From Candida dubliniensis CD36 (Eukaryota; Ascomycota; Pichiomycetes; Serinales; Debaryomycetaceae): a stretch of DNA of 64,000 bases. The translations under genes and the position numbers were made by a program. The first letter of the stretch is position 1; every line of letters begins with the position of its first letter. The notes below the pieces were generated by a model. It ran no database searches. It saw nothing but the letters and a program-made list of their open reading frames with translations, and was not told the origin of the DNA. The stretch spans positions 835,501-899,500 of the forward strand of contig NC_012863.1 in assembly GCF_000026945.1 (NCBI RefSeq), given 5' to 3'. Positions 36,181 to 46,935 of the stretch are shown piece after piece.

Positions 36181-37164
36181 TGGTAATTGCCAGTTCATGG
36201 TTCAATTAACCTAATTGGTTGTGAGCTACAGAATAATAATACGACACTTTATACAAGGAAGTTTGAATTAGTCATTTTATTGGATTTTAATGCGTTTCTT
36301 AATAGGATGTACTGTGGTCAATATCATTTGGAACTTCCATGTTTACAGTCTAATGTCCCACTTCATAATAATCTTTTGTTGTTGTACTGCTCCCATTGAG
36401 GAAACGTCGAGACATGAACAGAAGCTTCTTGGGGAATTACTTACCACTCAGCTAAGTTTCATATCCTCACCCTTGTTCATCAACAATTAATTTGATTAGT
36501 TGTTAATACATCAACTAAAGTATTGAAGTGAATGGTTGTTCTCATCACAGAATTTCATTAAGGGCAAGTGAAGTGAATTCAACTAGTATTAACTTATTAC
36601 TGGTGTGTAAGCTTGATAAGGTTATACTATACACATGTTGACTTGGTTATTGTCATTATTGAGTAATATGGTTATTGTTATGTTGAGCCGATTAAGGAAA
36701 AGCCAACCAACTATTATATGCCATTGATGCATTAGAATTAATCCTGCTTAAAAATTAAACTCAATGTGTGTTGGGAAGAGACAAGTTGGATTATAAGTAT
36801 ATGTGAGAATCCCTTTTGGAGGTCGATTGCTGTTTGGTTACATAGAATTCAACATTTACTGCTACAATATAAATTCATAGTTGTTGGCAGAATGAAGTAT
36901 AGTTTATTAGAATAAGATCAATCATATTCTACTAATAATGCAGGAAACACTTATCATCTTATCCACTGAACAAAATCAAGGGAATTGGGTTTTAACTGTT
37001 ATTATACTTCTTTGGTAGAGTTTGTATAGAGAGCATAAATATAGGACCCATGGTTTGCCACGTACAAAGGAAAAAAAAAAAAACAAAAAAATTTTCTCAA
37101 GCATAAAAATAACTCTTACACATCGTCCACTCTACTTTCTTCTGAACTACATCATCAATTAATC
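36181..37164. other. HOK-like flank between relics
   Basis: About 1 kb. Overlapping short frames at 36187-36399 and 36290-36490 read as partly hydrophobic protein but are unrecognised. The rest is non-coding by appearance, with an A-rich run near 37072. Confidence 0.4.
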
Positions 37165-38521
37165 AAAATGGTATACACATTTGAAGATACATAAACTGGT
37201 ATTGATAAAAATATATCCCATTTTGATACTCTGTATCTACAGTTAAATAAAAATCAGGTATTCCAGATCCAACAATTATAGATGGCATTAGTGGAGATAG
37301 ACGACGGGCAGTTTGTTTTGATTATGAACTATACCCTCTGCTAATGCTCAAAAAAGAAGTACTCATCAATTTTTCATTGGATATTAATGAAGATGATATA
37401 TCCCGTTTGTTCATCAAGCTGTCCTGAATACTGTGAAAGATCTTGTGGAGATGTATGGGAATACTCGTCTAAGAAGTTTTGGTAAAGCCACAAGATTATT
37501 ACAACATTTAAGAATTGTCCATTCATAAACTTTTAGATGCATGGCTTCTATCGGGAATGCCTTTTTTAATTATTATACAATTTGTGATGAATTTGATTTC
37601 CCCAAGACTTCTTGTGTATGGTTGAATTTTAATGAAGAGAACACTTAATTTCAATGAAAACTGGTTTACAATAGGAAGGCCAACAGGCTTGTCATATTTA
37701 TTGTTTATGGGATAAGAATCATTGTTATTGGGAGTTTAAACGAAGACATGGCACGTAGTGTTGAAAGTGTTAGTGCTAATGGGGTAAATATTCTACTGGC
37801 TATCATTTTGTCAACTGGGTACATTTTATTATTTATTGTTTCCTTTTGCCAAATCAATTAACAAGGTTTCAGTAAAGCGTTCAGGAGCATATGGATAATT
37901 GATGATCTTATATTTAGTTTGATCAAGAGTCATTCACTACTACCTTGTGTATTTGGTGTTACTTCATGCTTGGGATTTAGTTCGTATTGGAAACACTATA
38001 AAATACTAATTGATATTTTAACAACAAGAAAGGGATTATGAGCAAAATATTGAAAAATGAAACAGTTTATTGAACTATTTGGGAAATAAGGATATACTAA
38101 GTTGTTTTATAAAAGTATTATGGGTGTTGGACAAGTGGCTGGATTAATTTTTATTTTATTGTGGTAAAGTTTTAGAGACTCCCCTAAGTGTCCATAAATT
38201 AAGCAATACCAACAATTAGATTTTAATGGGGCATTCATCAGATGCGTCTACATCAGGGCATGCCAGTACTAATAGACTATTAATATGGATATTTGTGTTG
38301 TTTTTTTACAAATAGAGTGCTTGAAGACAATGGAAAGAAATGAGAAGTAGGATACAAGACTACCAATATCACTTCAAACAAATGCTCTGACAAGAAATGA
38401 ACCATCGGAAAAGAGGGATAACAACGACAATCGGATTCTGATTCTAACAATGATAGGAAAAGTATAAAGATGGTTAAACAAGACGACAATAACAAATCGT
38501 ATGACTCAAATTTCATTGCTG
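37165..38521 (+). pseudogene. String of decayed ORF fragments, unidentified
   Basis: Begins at a plausible gene start (AATCAAAATGG, ATG near 37168) but meets TAA after eight codons. Further fragments in shifting frames follow. One contains two hydrophobic stretches (near 37780-37850 and 37925-37990), and the last, ending at TAG 38519-38521, is an acidic Ser/Asp/Asn-rich tail (SDSDSNNDRK). This could be one eroded membrane-protein gene or several. No family recognised. Confidence 0.35.
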
Positions 38522-39030
38522 ATTAGAACATTACTGACATTATACATATTGTGGAGGGTGTTAGTGTCTTTGTTTGAAGTTAATGTCTACTACTTGCTAC
38601 TAGTCAATTGAGACAATTAACATGTGATTACTACTTTTGCTTCATTTGTGTTTAGCAGAAACTATATCTTTATTTTCTCAAATCATAAATAATAGCCACT
38701 AGGTTGAATCATTGCTGCTCTTCCCTTCTCAAGACAACTCTGCTTTATTTCTAGAGGGTGCTGCTGGTCTTTTTCTTATTTGATATTGTCTACACTATGT
38801 TTGTACTATCAGCTTGGTAACCAACCACATTGATATTAATACATCTAGCTAAAGTATTACACAGCAGGAGAAATTATGAATGTGATTATAATAAAGCTTG
38901 TTTTTTTATGGTTCAAATGTACTTTCGTTATATTGATCAACGATTCTGTTATTATTTGATGTCTAAGTATCTGCAGGTTTCGAACGAAATCCTCATCTTT
39001 GCATACATCTATGTCCTCAAAATACAATCG
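38522..39030. other. Spacer before the 423-bp repeat
   Basis: No gene recognised; short frames on both strands at 38830-39063 are shadows of each other. Confidence 0.4.
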
Positions 39031-40222
39031 GCTATAATTCACCCAGTATTTGAGTTATGTTGAAACCAATGGTATTATTGAAATCAGCGAGTCATTCTCC
39101 ATCATTTAATGTCATCAAAAAAATTTGGTCAGATTTTCACCTAGATAAAGTCTACCCGGCTAGACTGATGTAATTTATTTTTTTGATGGATTCTGTCTTT
39201 ACTATGTGTTTTTGGAAAATCAAATTTACTATAACTTGCCCAATATTTGTGCTACGTTGAAAATAATGACACCATTGAAATCAGGAGCTCATTTTCTATT
39301 AGTTAATGTCATAAAACATTAGGGTCAAATTTTTGATTTTGGTGGGAATTTTTTTTTGGTGGGTTTTACCTTCATTCTTGGTTTCTGAAAAAATTTCAAA
39401 AATTTTTCAAAATCTCAAACTTGCTGACTTAAGAGTTCCAAAAAAACAAATTTTGCTATAACTCACCCAATATTAATGCTACAGCGGAAAGAATAGTATC
39501 GTTGAAGTCAGAATTTCATTCTCCATCATTTAATGTCATAAAACAATAGGGTCAGATTTTTGCCTAGATAAAGTCTACCCGGCTAGACTGATGTAATTTA
39601 TTTTTTTGATGGATTCTGTCTTTACTATGCATTTCTGGAAAATCAAATTTGCTATAACTCGCCCAATATTTGTGCTACGTTGAAAATAATGGCACCATTG
39701 AAATCAGGAGCTCATTTTCCATTAGTTAATGTCATAAAAGAATATGGTCAGATTTTTGATTTTGGTGGGAATTTTTTTTTGGTGGGTTTTACCTTCATTC
39801 TTGGTTTCTGAAAAAATTTCAAAAAATTTTCAAAATCTCAAACTTGCTGACTTAAGAGTTCCAAAAAAACAAATTTTGCTATAACTCACCCAATATTAAT
39901 GCTACAGTGGAACGAATAGTACCGTTGAAGTCAGAATTTCATTCTCGATCATTTGATATCATAAAACATTAGGGTCAGATTTTCACCTAGATAAAGTCTA
40001 CCCGGCTAGACTGATGTAATTTATTTTTTTGATGGATTCTGTCTTTACTATGTGTTTTTGGAAAATCAAATTTACTATAACTTGCCCAATATTTGTGCTA
40101 CGTTGAAAATAATGGTACCGTTGAAGTCAGGAGCTCATTTTCTACTATTTAATGTAATAAAAGAATATGGTCAAGTTTTGTCAGATTTTAGCCTGTATAA
40201 ACCCTACCCGGCTAGACTCTTG
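39031..40222 (+). repeat. 423-bp dimeric tandem repeat in HOK-like region
   Basis: The anchor TCTACCCGGCTAGACTGATG occurs at 39151, 39574 and 39997, exactly 423 bases apart, with a fourth partial anchor at 40203. Each unit is itself two diverged halves of about 210 bases sharing a CTATAACT(T/C)(G/A)CCCAATATT box, a TTGAA(A/G)TCAG box and TTTAATGTCATAAAA. One half carries the CCCGGC box, the other a GGTGGGTTTTACC box. Confidence 0.88.
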
Positions 40223-41237
40223 GCTGAAAAAAAGAATTGGAAATAAGGGAATGAAGTTTTCTGATGGTTTAGAATTAAATTTACCCGACTGGGGGAGAAA
40301 TTTCTCATAACATACTGTTTTCGCAGCCATCATATTATAAAAAATAAACCTACAAATGAATTAACCCACATAATAGTACATTGCCATTTGCAAACCTGAT
40401 CTAATATTGAAAGAGGCATAAATGCATTTGTTTAATGGATATTTTTTCAATAATTTTTATGGTTTCTTGTATTACTTTGCAACCTAATAACTAGAGATAT
40501 AATATATTCAACATATGGTAAATGCAACTAACAATTGCAACACTTCAAGATTGATGTTTTCTACATGCCTACAATCAAACAGGAGTCATATGGCTTAAAT
40601 TTTTGCTTTAGTATTCAGCATTAAAGAATTAGACCAACCTATTATTGTAGCCATTAATTGAAGAATCAGATACATCTACAAATAAATGAATAACAAAACT
40701 TTTTGTAGTCTATCCATGTGAAAGAAAGAAGAGGTGTTTTGAATGAACCATACATATACATAGACGCATCTTTAATATTTGGTATAGTATTTGTGTGTAA
40801 TCCCGCAATAAGGTAATGCCAATGGGATGTGGACGTCTTAATGCTCTTTCCCATCGGGATATGCAGCATCTACTCATCGATTTTTAAATTCTATATTATT
40901 CTCTGTAGTGGATCTTCTGTTGCCACTGTAATACACACTTCTATCACACCAAAAGTCTAATTTGTATAATTGATATTATTAAAAAATTGCATATAGCAAG
41001 GCGATAATTTGCTTGTGCAATTAATAATTATGATTCAATTACATTTACCTTTATATCAATTTGCAATGACAATTATAGTTGTAATTGTATTAATTAGAAT
41101 GAATTTATGACACCAAACTTGATAATTCTATTTTATACAAACGTAAATATTGGTTGGTTAATTAGAATTGCAGTTTAAGATTCTTTCTTATTTGTAATCT
41201 AATGTTAGCGGGGAACATACAATGAATAAAATTTAAC
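40223..41237. other. HOK-like flank, distal part
   Basis: 1 kb of AT-rich sequence with no gene recognised. Confidence 0.4.
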
Positions 41238-41614
41238 ATGGATTACACAGTAAATGGGTTTTCGGATAATGATAAAAATGATGATTCAAATGAAAAATTT
41301 CTTACCGTTAATATTTCATTGATAAAAACTGTAAATAATCATGAAAGATGTAATATATCATTGGGAAGTTTTTTAGGTGATCACAAACGCTATGCATTAA
41401 TATCATCCTCTTTAGGATTTAATCTTCGTGGGAACTAAAAATGTATGTTTTTGATTTCATTAAAATGAATGATATAGACTCAGATTGGCGTTTATTGACA
41501 TGTTTTTTTGCTTTTGTGGGGATATCTTATGTGGATTTAATGAATAATCAATCTATTTCTTTCAATATCAAAAATTATAATGCTATTTGTTGTCATGAAA
41601 CCAATAAGAAGTAA
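41238..41614 (+). pseudogene. Two-frame small ORF remnant
   Basis: An ATG-started 66-codon frame (41238-41438) is followed, in another frame, by a 57-codon ATG frame (41441-41614) that is open upstream of its ATG. Together they read like one protein with a single frameshift near 41425: an Asp/Asn-rich head, then a hydrophobic CFFAFVGISYVDLM segment. Family unknown; could also be chance. Confidence 0.25.
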
Positions 41615-41864
41615 CTGTATCAATAGGTTATTAGTTAATACACATACATACATATATCATTATTTGAATATTAAGAACAGATAAATAAATGGTGTGTAAT
41701 TATAATTATGTTTGTTTTTCATAATAATTTTCAACCAAAAAAAAAAATGAAGCAATAGACAAGAAAAAAATTTTTACCACCAAAGCAAATCATGATTTGA
41801 GTTACCACCAAAATTGATTAAAACAGTTTAATAAAAGAAGAACTAGAAAGCTGTACATATGTGA

Positions 41865-41940
41865 ATCATTAACTACGTCTTCTTCCCAAATAGCACCATT
41901 CATGACATCGTATCTCCTATCCGCAGAATATCCTATACCG
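41865..41940 (+). repeat. Second copy of dispersed element end
   Basis: Near-identical to 16829-16925 in the same orientation (shared CCCAAATAGCACCATTCAT and ACATCGTATCTCCTAT), apart from a 16-base gap and a few substitutions. The two copies flank the whole MRS, 25 kb apart. Confidence 0.65.
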
Positions 41941-42982
41941 CATATATAAACAATACAATTGTTATATAAGTAGTTTAGATATGATCGTATATTGAAGAAA
42001 AACAAACAAAATAAACTAGGATGAAAATCAAGCCTATTTAAAGTCTTTTCATTAGTAGGATTTGAGGGCTCAACTCATTAATTAACAATCTTCATTTTCT
42101 ACCTTGATTGTTAATAGCATGACCTAAACAGTTGGTAACATAACCTCTAATGATCACTTGCATGCTAATAGCTTAACATCAACCATTCATTGGTCACTTA
42201 TATTGTGGTAATAATTGTTATCAACTGATTTACCCATAACAACAATATCTAACTGTATCTTTTAAGTCAAAAAGAAATTAACATTTTTACAATGATAAAT
42301 GTCAACCAAACAACAACAACTAACCTTTTTGATTAGCATTTAAAAATTCCAGTTATCAACTAAATTAGGGAGGAACAGGAAATTATAGTTTATTGTGTTC
42401 AGCTAAGATTTCTTTATCAGCGGCTATATTGAACCATCTTTATAAAGAATGGTTTGTATTTTTCCAATAACTTGAGAACGAATAATCTTAAAAACTAAAA
42501 CGCAATGCTGACTCAGTTTTGAATATTGATAACAATTTAATACGATTTAAGAAGCCTGATGATCATTGGTGGTTTTTATGCTGGTAATAAGTAAAAATAA
42601 AAGAAGAAGAAAGAAAAGAAAAGAGAAAGAAACGGTATATTTTTTTGGATGCAAAAAATAATTTAGGTTATTTATATTAGTGTCGCTAAGTAACAACAAA
42701 TCTTCCCAATCATTGTTATTTGTGCTTATTTGCACGACAAGTGTATTGGTACAAATTAAATACAAATATCACAATTCAAGACTTTGGTATAAAATAAGTA
42801 ACAACCGTAAAATATTTTATATAGTTATATATAACTTAATTATGGGATATAAAGAGTTTATTCGATACAATAAGTTTTGTCCATAAAATCTAACTTTAAA
42901 GGCTATGGGCTATTTTCACAACATTCGGTGAATCTGTGATTTATTTCACTTGAGTCAAATACCACAACCTATTGTGAACAGT
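41941..42982. other. Gene-free stretch
   Basis: About 1 kb. Short overlapping frames at 42547-42886 are low complexity. Nothing else seen. Confidence 0.4.
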
Positions 42983-43497
42983 TGTTATGGAATATATATA
43001 GTCGTGTAACTTGGCTAATATATTCTGTTACTAATATAACTGTGTATTAGGTTAATCCTGCCTCGTCCGCCCTCTATACCTAACCTAAACACTGGGAGAA
43101 TCTATGTACTTATATACCACTCCTTTAGAGTACTACACGGGTAAAATCCCGCACGCCTTAGCGTCTTGCTCCTATCATTTCTGCCAAGGATATATATGAT
43201 TGGGAAAAGCTTAATAGTTTAATTACTGGTTGTATCCGACCATCCGGTATTGTCTATTGCCTTAATGTCCATGTGACATCGTCCATTATCTCCTTAACTC
43301 CTCCTCTGAGCCTGTTTGGCTTTGTTCATTGTGCCTATTGGTGCAGTGGCATCATTTCTATTGTATGTTAATAAGGTTTGAGGGTTGCACTACCTAATGC
43401 AGTCTAGGTGTGTCTGTTCGAAAAAAAAAAAGTATATAAATCCAACAAAATAACTAAACAAAAAATTTAAAAAACTAAACCAAACTAAACAACACAC
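42983..43497 (-). mobile_element. LTR-like segment (candidate)
   Basis: On the minus strand the segment begins TGTTGTTTAG and ends CCATAACA, the TGTT...AACA form common in yeast LTRs. It includes a TATATAAG box and is GC-richer than its surroundings. It abuts the broken ORF at 43498-43853. No partner LTR or purine tract was identified, so the ends are tentative. Confidence 0.3.
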
Positions 43498-43853
43498 CAT
43501 ATTAGAGGGAGGTGGGCCTGGCTCATCCTCTGAAAAATATTCTGATATGGCATCTGAAAATCCTCCTATATCGTCTGCTTCAAATAGCTGTTCCCTTTCT
43601 TCATCAGGCATTTCCCCTTCAGATTAACTATCACCTTCCATTTTCAGCAAGTCTTTCACGAGCTTGCTTTATTTCTTCAGCTTGAACCACCAATAGTCTT
43701 TCCACATCAACCAATCTATTCAGCTTCTCCGTTGTTTCTTTCTTTAATCTCGTCTTGAGTTGAGGTCACTTGAGATTGAGCATCCACCAATGATTGCAAA
43801 TGATCAGCACTAGCAGATGTGTTTGTAGAAGTGTCAGGATTGTTCTCTGACAT
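43498..43853 (-). pseudogene. Broken gag-like coiled-coil ORF
   Basis: Starts at an ATG at 43853 (MSENNPDTSTNTSASADHLQ), shifts frame near 43755, continues as a Glu/Lys/Leu heptad-like segment (VERLLVVQAEEIKQARERLAENG), meets stops near 43640, and resumes as an acidic stretch ending GPPPSNMV at the LTR-like border. Retroelement Gag proteins of Candida have similar Ser/Thr-rich heads and helical middles, but no zinc knuckle, protease or polymerase is present. At least one frameshift and one nonsense codon. Confidence 0.4.
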
Positions 43854-46242
43854 ATTGATTGATTATAACAGTAACTGGTTTTATATATATTATAATTGTT
43901 GTTGTTAATTATTAACTATTTAAGAAATCATCAAAAGATTCTTAGTGGTTAGTCTCTAAAAAAGATTTCATTATATTTATAATCTACCTTTCTCTTTCTA
44001 AACCACTTTCAGATTTCATCCCTTAAGCAGGGTTAACTAAGTAACAATATCACAATTTATGTTCACAATGACAACTATTCACTTAATCAATATTCACTTA
44101 ACAATATTCACTTATCAAGTTTTCACATGATCAAGTATTTGCATTAGTTTACTATTCAGCATTATTACACCATAGTAAATCTTTAATATCAATAATTGTT
44201 TGTCCTTATCATAAACGGGGATATTCTATTGATTGCATTGATAGTTACAAGTGTTATTTCTTGAAAAGTTTGGATGTGAAAAAATTCCCTAAATTGAATT
44301 ATATCGTTGAAAAAAGTGTAATGTTAGTAGTAATTAGACAAGATGGTATAAAACCTAAATTTCAGACAATTCAATTTCGTTCCAATTAAAAAAAAAACAT
44401 GAACAAGAATAGTTTTAATGGAAAGATTCAATAAACAAGAAAAGGGGGACTGGCTGGTTGGCGGTGCATTAATGATGATAATAATTTGTCATTCGCTTTC
44501 GCTTCGAGAAGTTTGACATTCGCCAAGAAAAGATTAAGAGTAAAAAAATAGATTGCTGCATTTAGTATTTGTTAAAAATATACGAAAGCAATTTATCGCT
44601 AAAGAATCAAGAGTGCTAGTCAAAAGCATGGATCAATTGGTGTTGTTGTTGTTGTTGATAGGTTTAATATTATATATGCCTTGTCAACTTCTTCACACCA
44701 CCTCCTCCACCACCTTCTTCTTCTTCTCTTTTGTGGTTAGAGAAACTCAAATGGTTAATATAATTGTTAGATGAGGCTGTGTATTCTCTTTAAATGTACC
44801 AAATGGTAAATATTATTTCTTTATTTGGTTATTGCATTATTTTAAGGCTTAGGAAAATAAAAAAATAAAAATAAAATAAAAGAAAGACAGAGTTATCAAA
44901 TATTCAATTTATATATGTTAATTTGTTTTATACTCTTGACCAACTTCTCATCTCATCTCATCTCATCTTTTGATGTAGTATATATTGTTTAATTTCTTTG
45001 TTAGGTGGTGGTGGAAATTGAGAATTAACCGATATCCGAAATGAGGTGATCATCAAGAGAAAGCCAAAAAAAAGAAGGGCTTCCCGTAATAACCGAAATT
45101 ATTTCCGATTACGAAATGCGAAACCAATTGAAGGTTGAGGATACAATAATATTACCTGTTGTTCTTCTTATTCTTAATGAACAAAAAACCGGAAAAGCTG
45201 ATTGAAAGTAATTCTTGTTACTACTGCCATTGCCACCACATTCTAAAATGATTAAAACGAGGCAAAGTAAGTATTTTTTTTTTATTAATTCCCTCATTTG
45301 AAATTTTTTTTAAACCGAACGATAATAATATCCCCCTCTTATTACCTTCTTCTCATCTTTTATACGATCCCTTTATTATCAAGAACCATTTCTTACTCTC
45401 TTACCATTAATATAATTATAAGCTTACTGTAATAAAACATCTTCTTTATCTACTGTTTATGTTATTGGTATATGAGAATTAACGTTTAAGCCTACTAAAT
45501 GTTTATCATCAAAATAAAGGGGTGGGGAGAGAAAGAAACTTAATAAAGTTTTTAAAAATAACCCGTCGAGGCACAGCAACAACAACATCTTAAACCTAAG
45601 ATTATAATACCCAACACTCAACATCCAACACCCACCACTTATAACTTAAGATTAACAAAACCGTGTATAGCTTCTCCAACTTTCTTTCTTTTATTATTAT
45701 TATGTAATGATTTATTTTTAAACAACAACTTGATAAGCCTCCTGGTTTTGATTCTTATGATTTTTCTCCTATTCTTCAATTATTGTTTATGGTTTGTATA
45801 TTCAAGATTTTCTGCCTATATTGATTGTTGATCTCTATAATAATGTTGGTAATATTTTTGTATCGTTTAATCACCCAATATGTTGTTGTAACAACAATAT
45901 GATGGATAAAACAATTGATTTGTAATTTTTTGTGCCGATATTACCAGGAAAAAAAAAAAAAAAGAAAAAGAGGAATTGACATTTGAGTGTTTGATATTCG
46001 GGTATTGTTAGTTAGTTAGTAATAAAGTAGTAATAGTAGTAGTTGTAGTCTACCCGAGAAATTTGGTATCAGTTAATGTTTATTCAAATTAAAATGATTA
46101 ATTTACGTTACGGAAATAGACTACATTTTTTAAGAAATTTTGCAGACGACTTTTAGTGTAATGAATAAATACAGCAACAACTACAACTATAACAACTTCT
46201 ACAAATTGGATTCTAAGGAGTTTTAAAAGGAGGTGATCCATC

Positions 46243-46276
<34 letters not shown>

Positions 46277-46935
46277 ATAACGATGACCATTCCAAATATA
46301 TTTAATTTATTTATTGTAAATATTATTAATATTATTATTATCAAAATCTTCTATATTGAAACATAATAGACATAACCACAATATATAGGTACGATAGATT
46401 TATGTATATGACGAAAGTAATCCTTCTCCATTCATTATTAGTAATAATTTTATTGTTCTCTCTCCCTATATATATATATATATATATATTTGAATCTTTC
46501 TTCTTTCTTCTTTTTCTCTTCTTCCCTTTTTTACTATTCTTCTTAGTTTTTATTTTTTTTTTGCATTCTTATTTGTTCTTCATATGTCCTTATTTAATTC
46601 CCTTTTAATTTACTTTTTAATTTAATCATTATTTGTCATTCACATAATTATCATACTTTTTCTCACTATTTCCATTAATAATCATATTTCCCATTTCCAA
46701 TTTATCAAAATATTTTATAACTTAAAGAAAGAATCCACTATAACAGCCATCTTTAAATTAATTCCAATATACAAAATTTCTTGTAATCAAATAACAATTA
46801 CAACAAATCATCCATAACAGTTTTAAACTTTTAAACTTTTAAACTTCAAAACATTACCTTGCCTTCTTGTTTTCATTTTTTTTTAATTGCAAAAAAACAA
46901 ACCACTCCCAAAAAAAAAAAAAAAAAGGCAATATC
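43854..46935. other. 3.1 kb gene-poor interval upstream of the GNAT-like gene
   Basis: Contains TCATC repeats (about 44950), an AAC/GTT triplet run (46245-46275), a TA run (46468-46490) and A-runs (45950, 46909). Apparent frames are low complexity. Likely a long promoter/leader for the gene at 46936; no gene recognised. Confidence 0.5.

Noticed and set aside
46867..46935. Upstream extension of the GNAT-like protein
   Set aside because: Begins at TTG and encodes Phe/Lys homopolymers; the ATG at 46936 is the sensible start.
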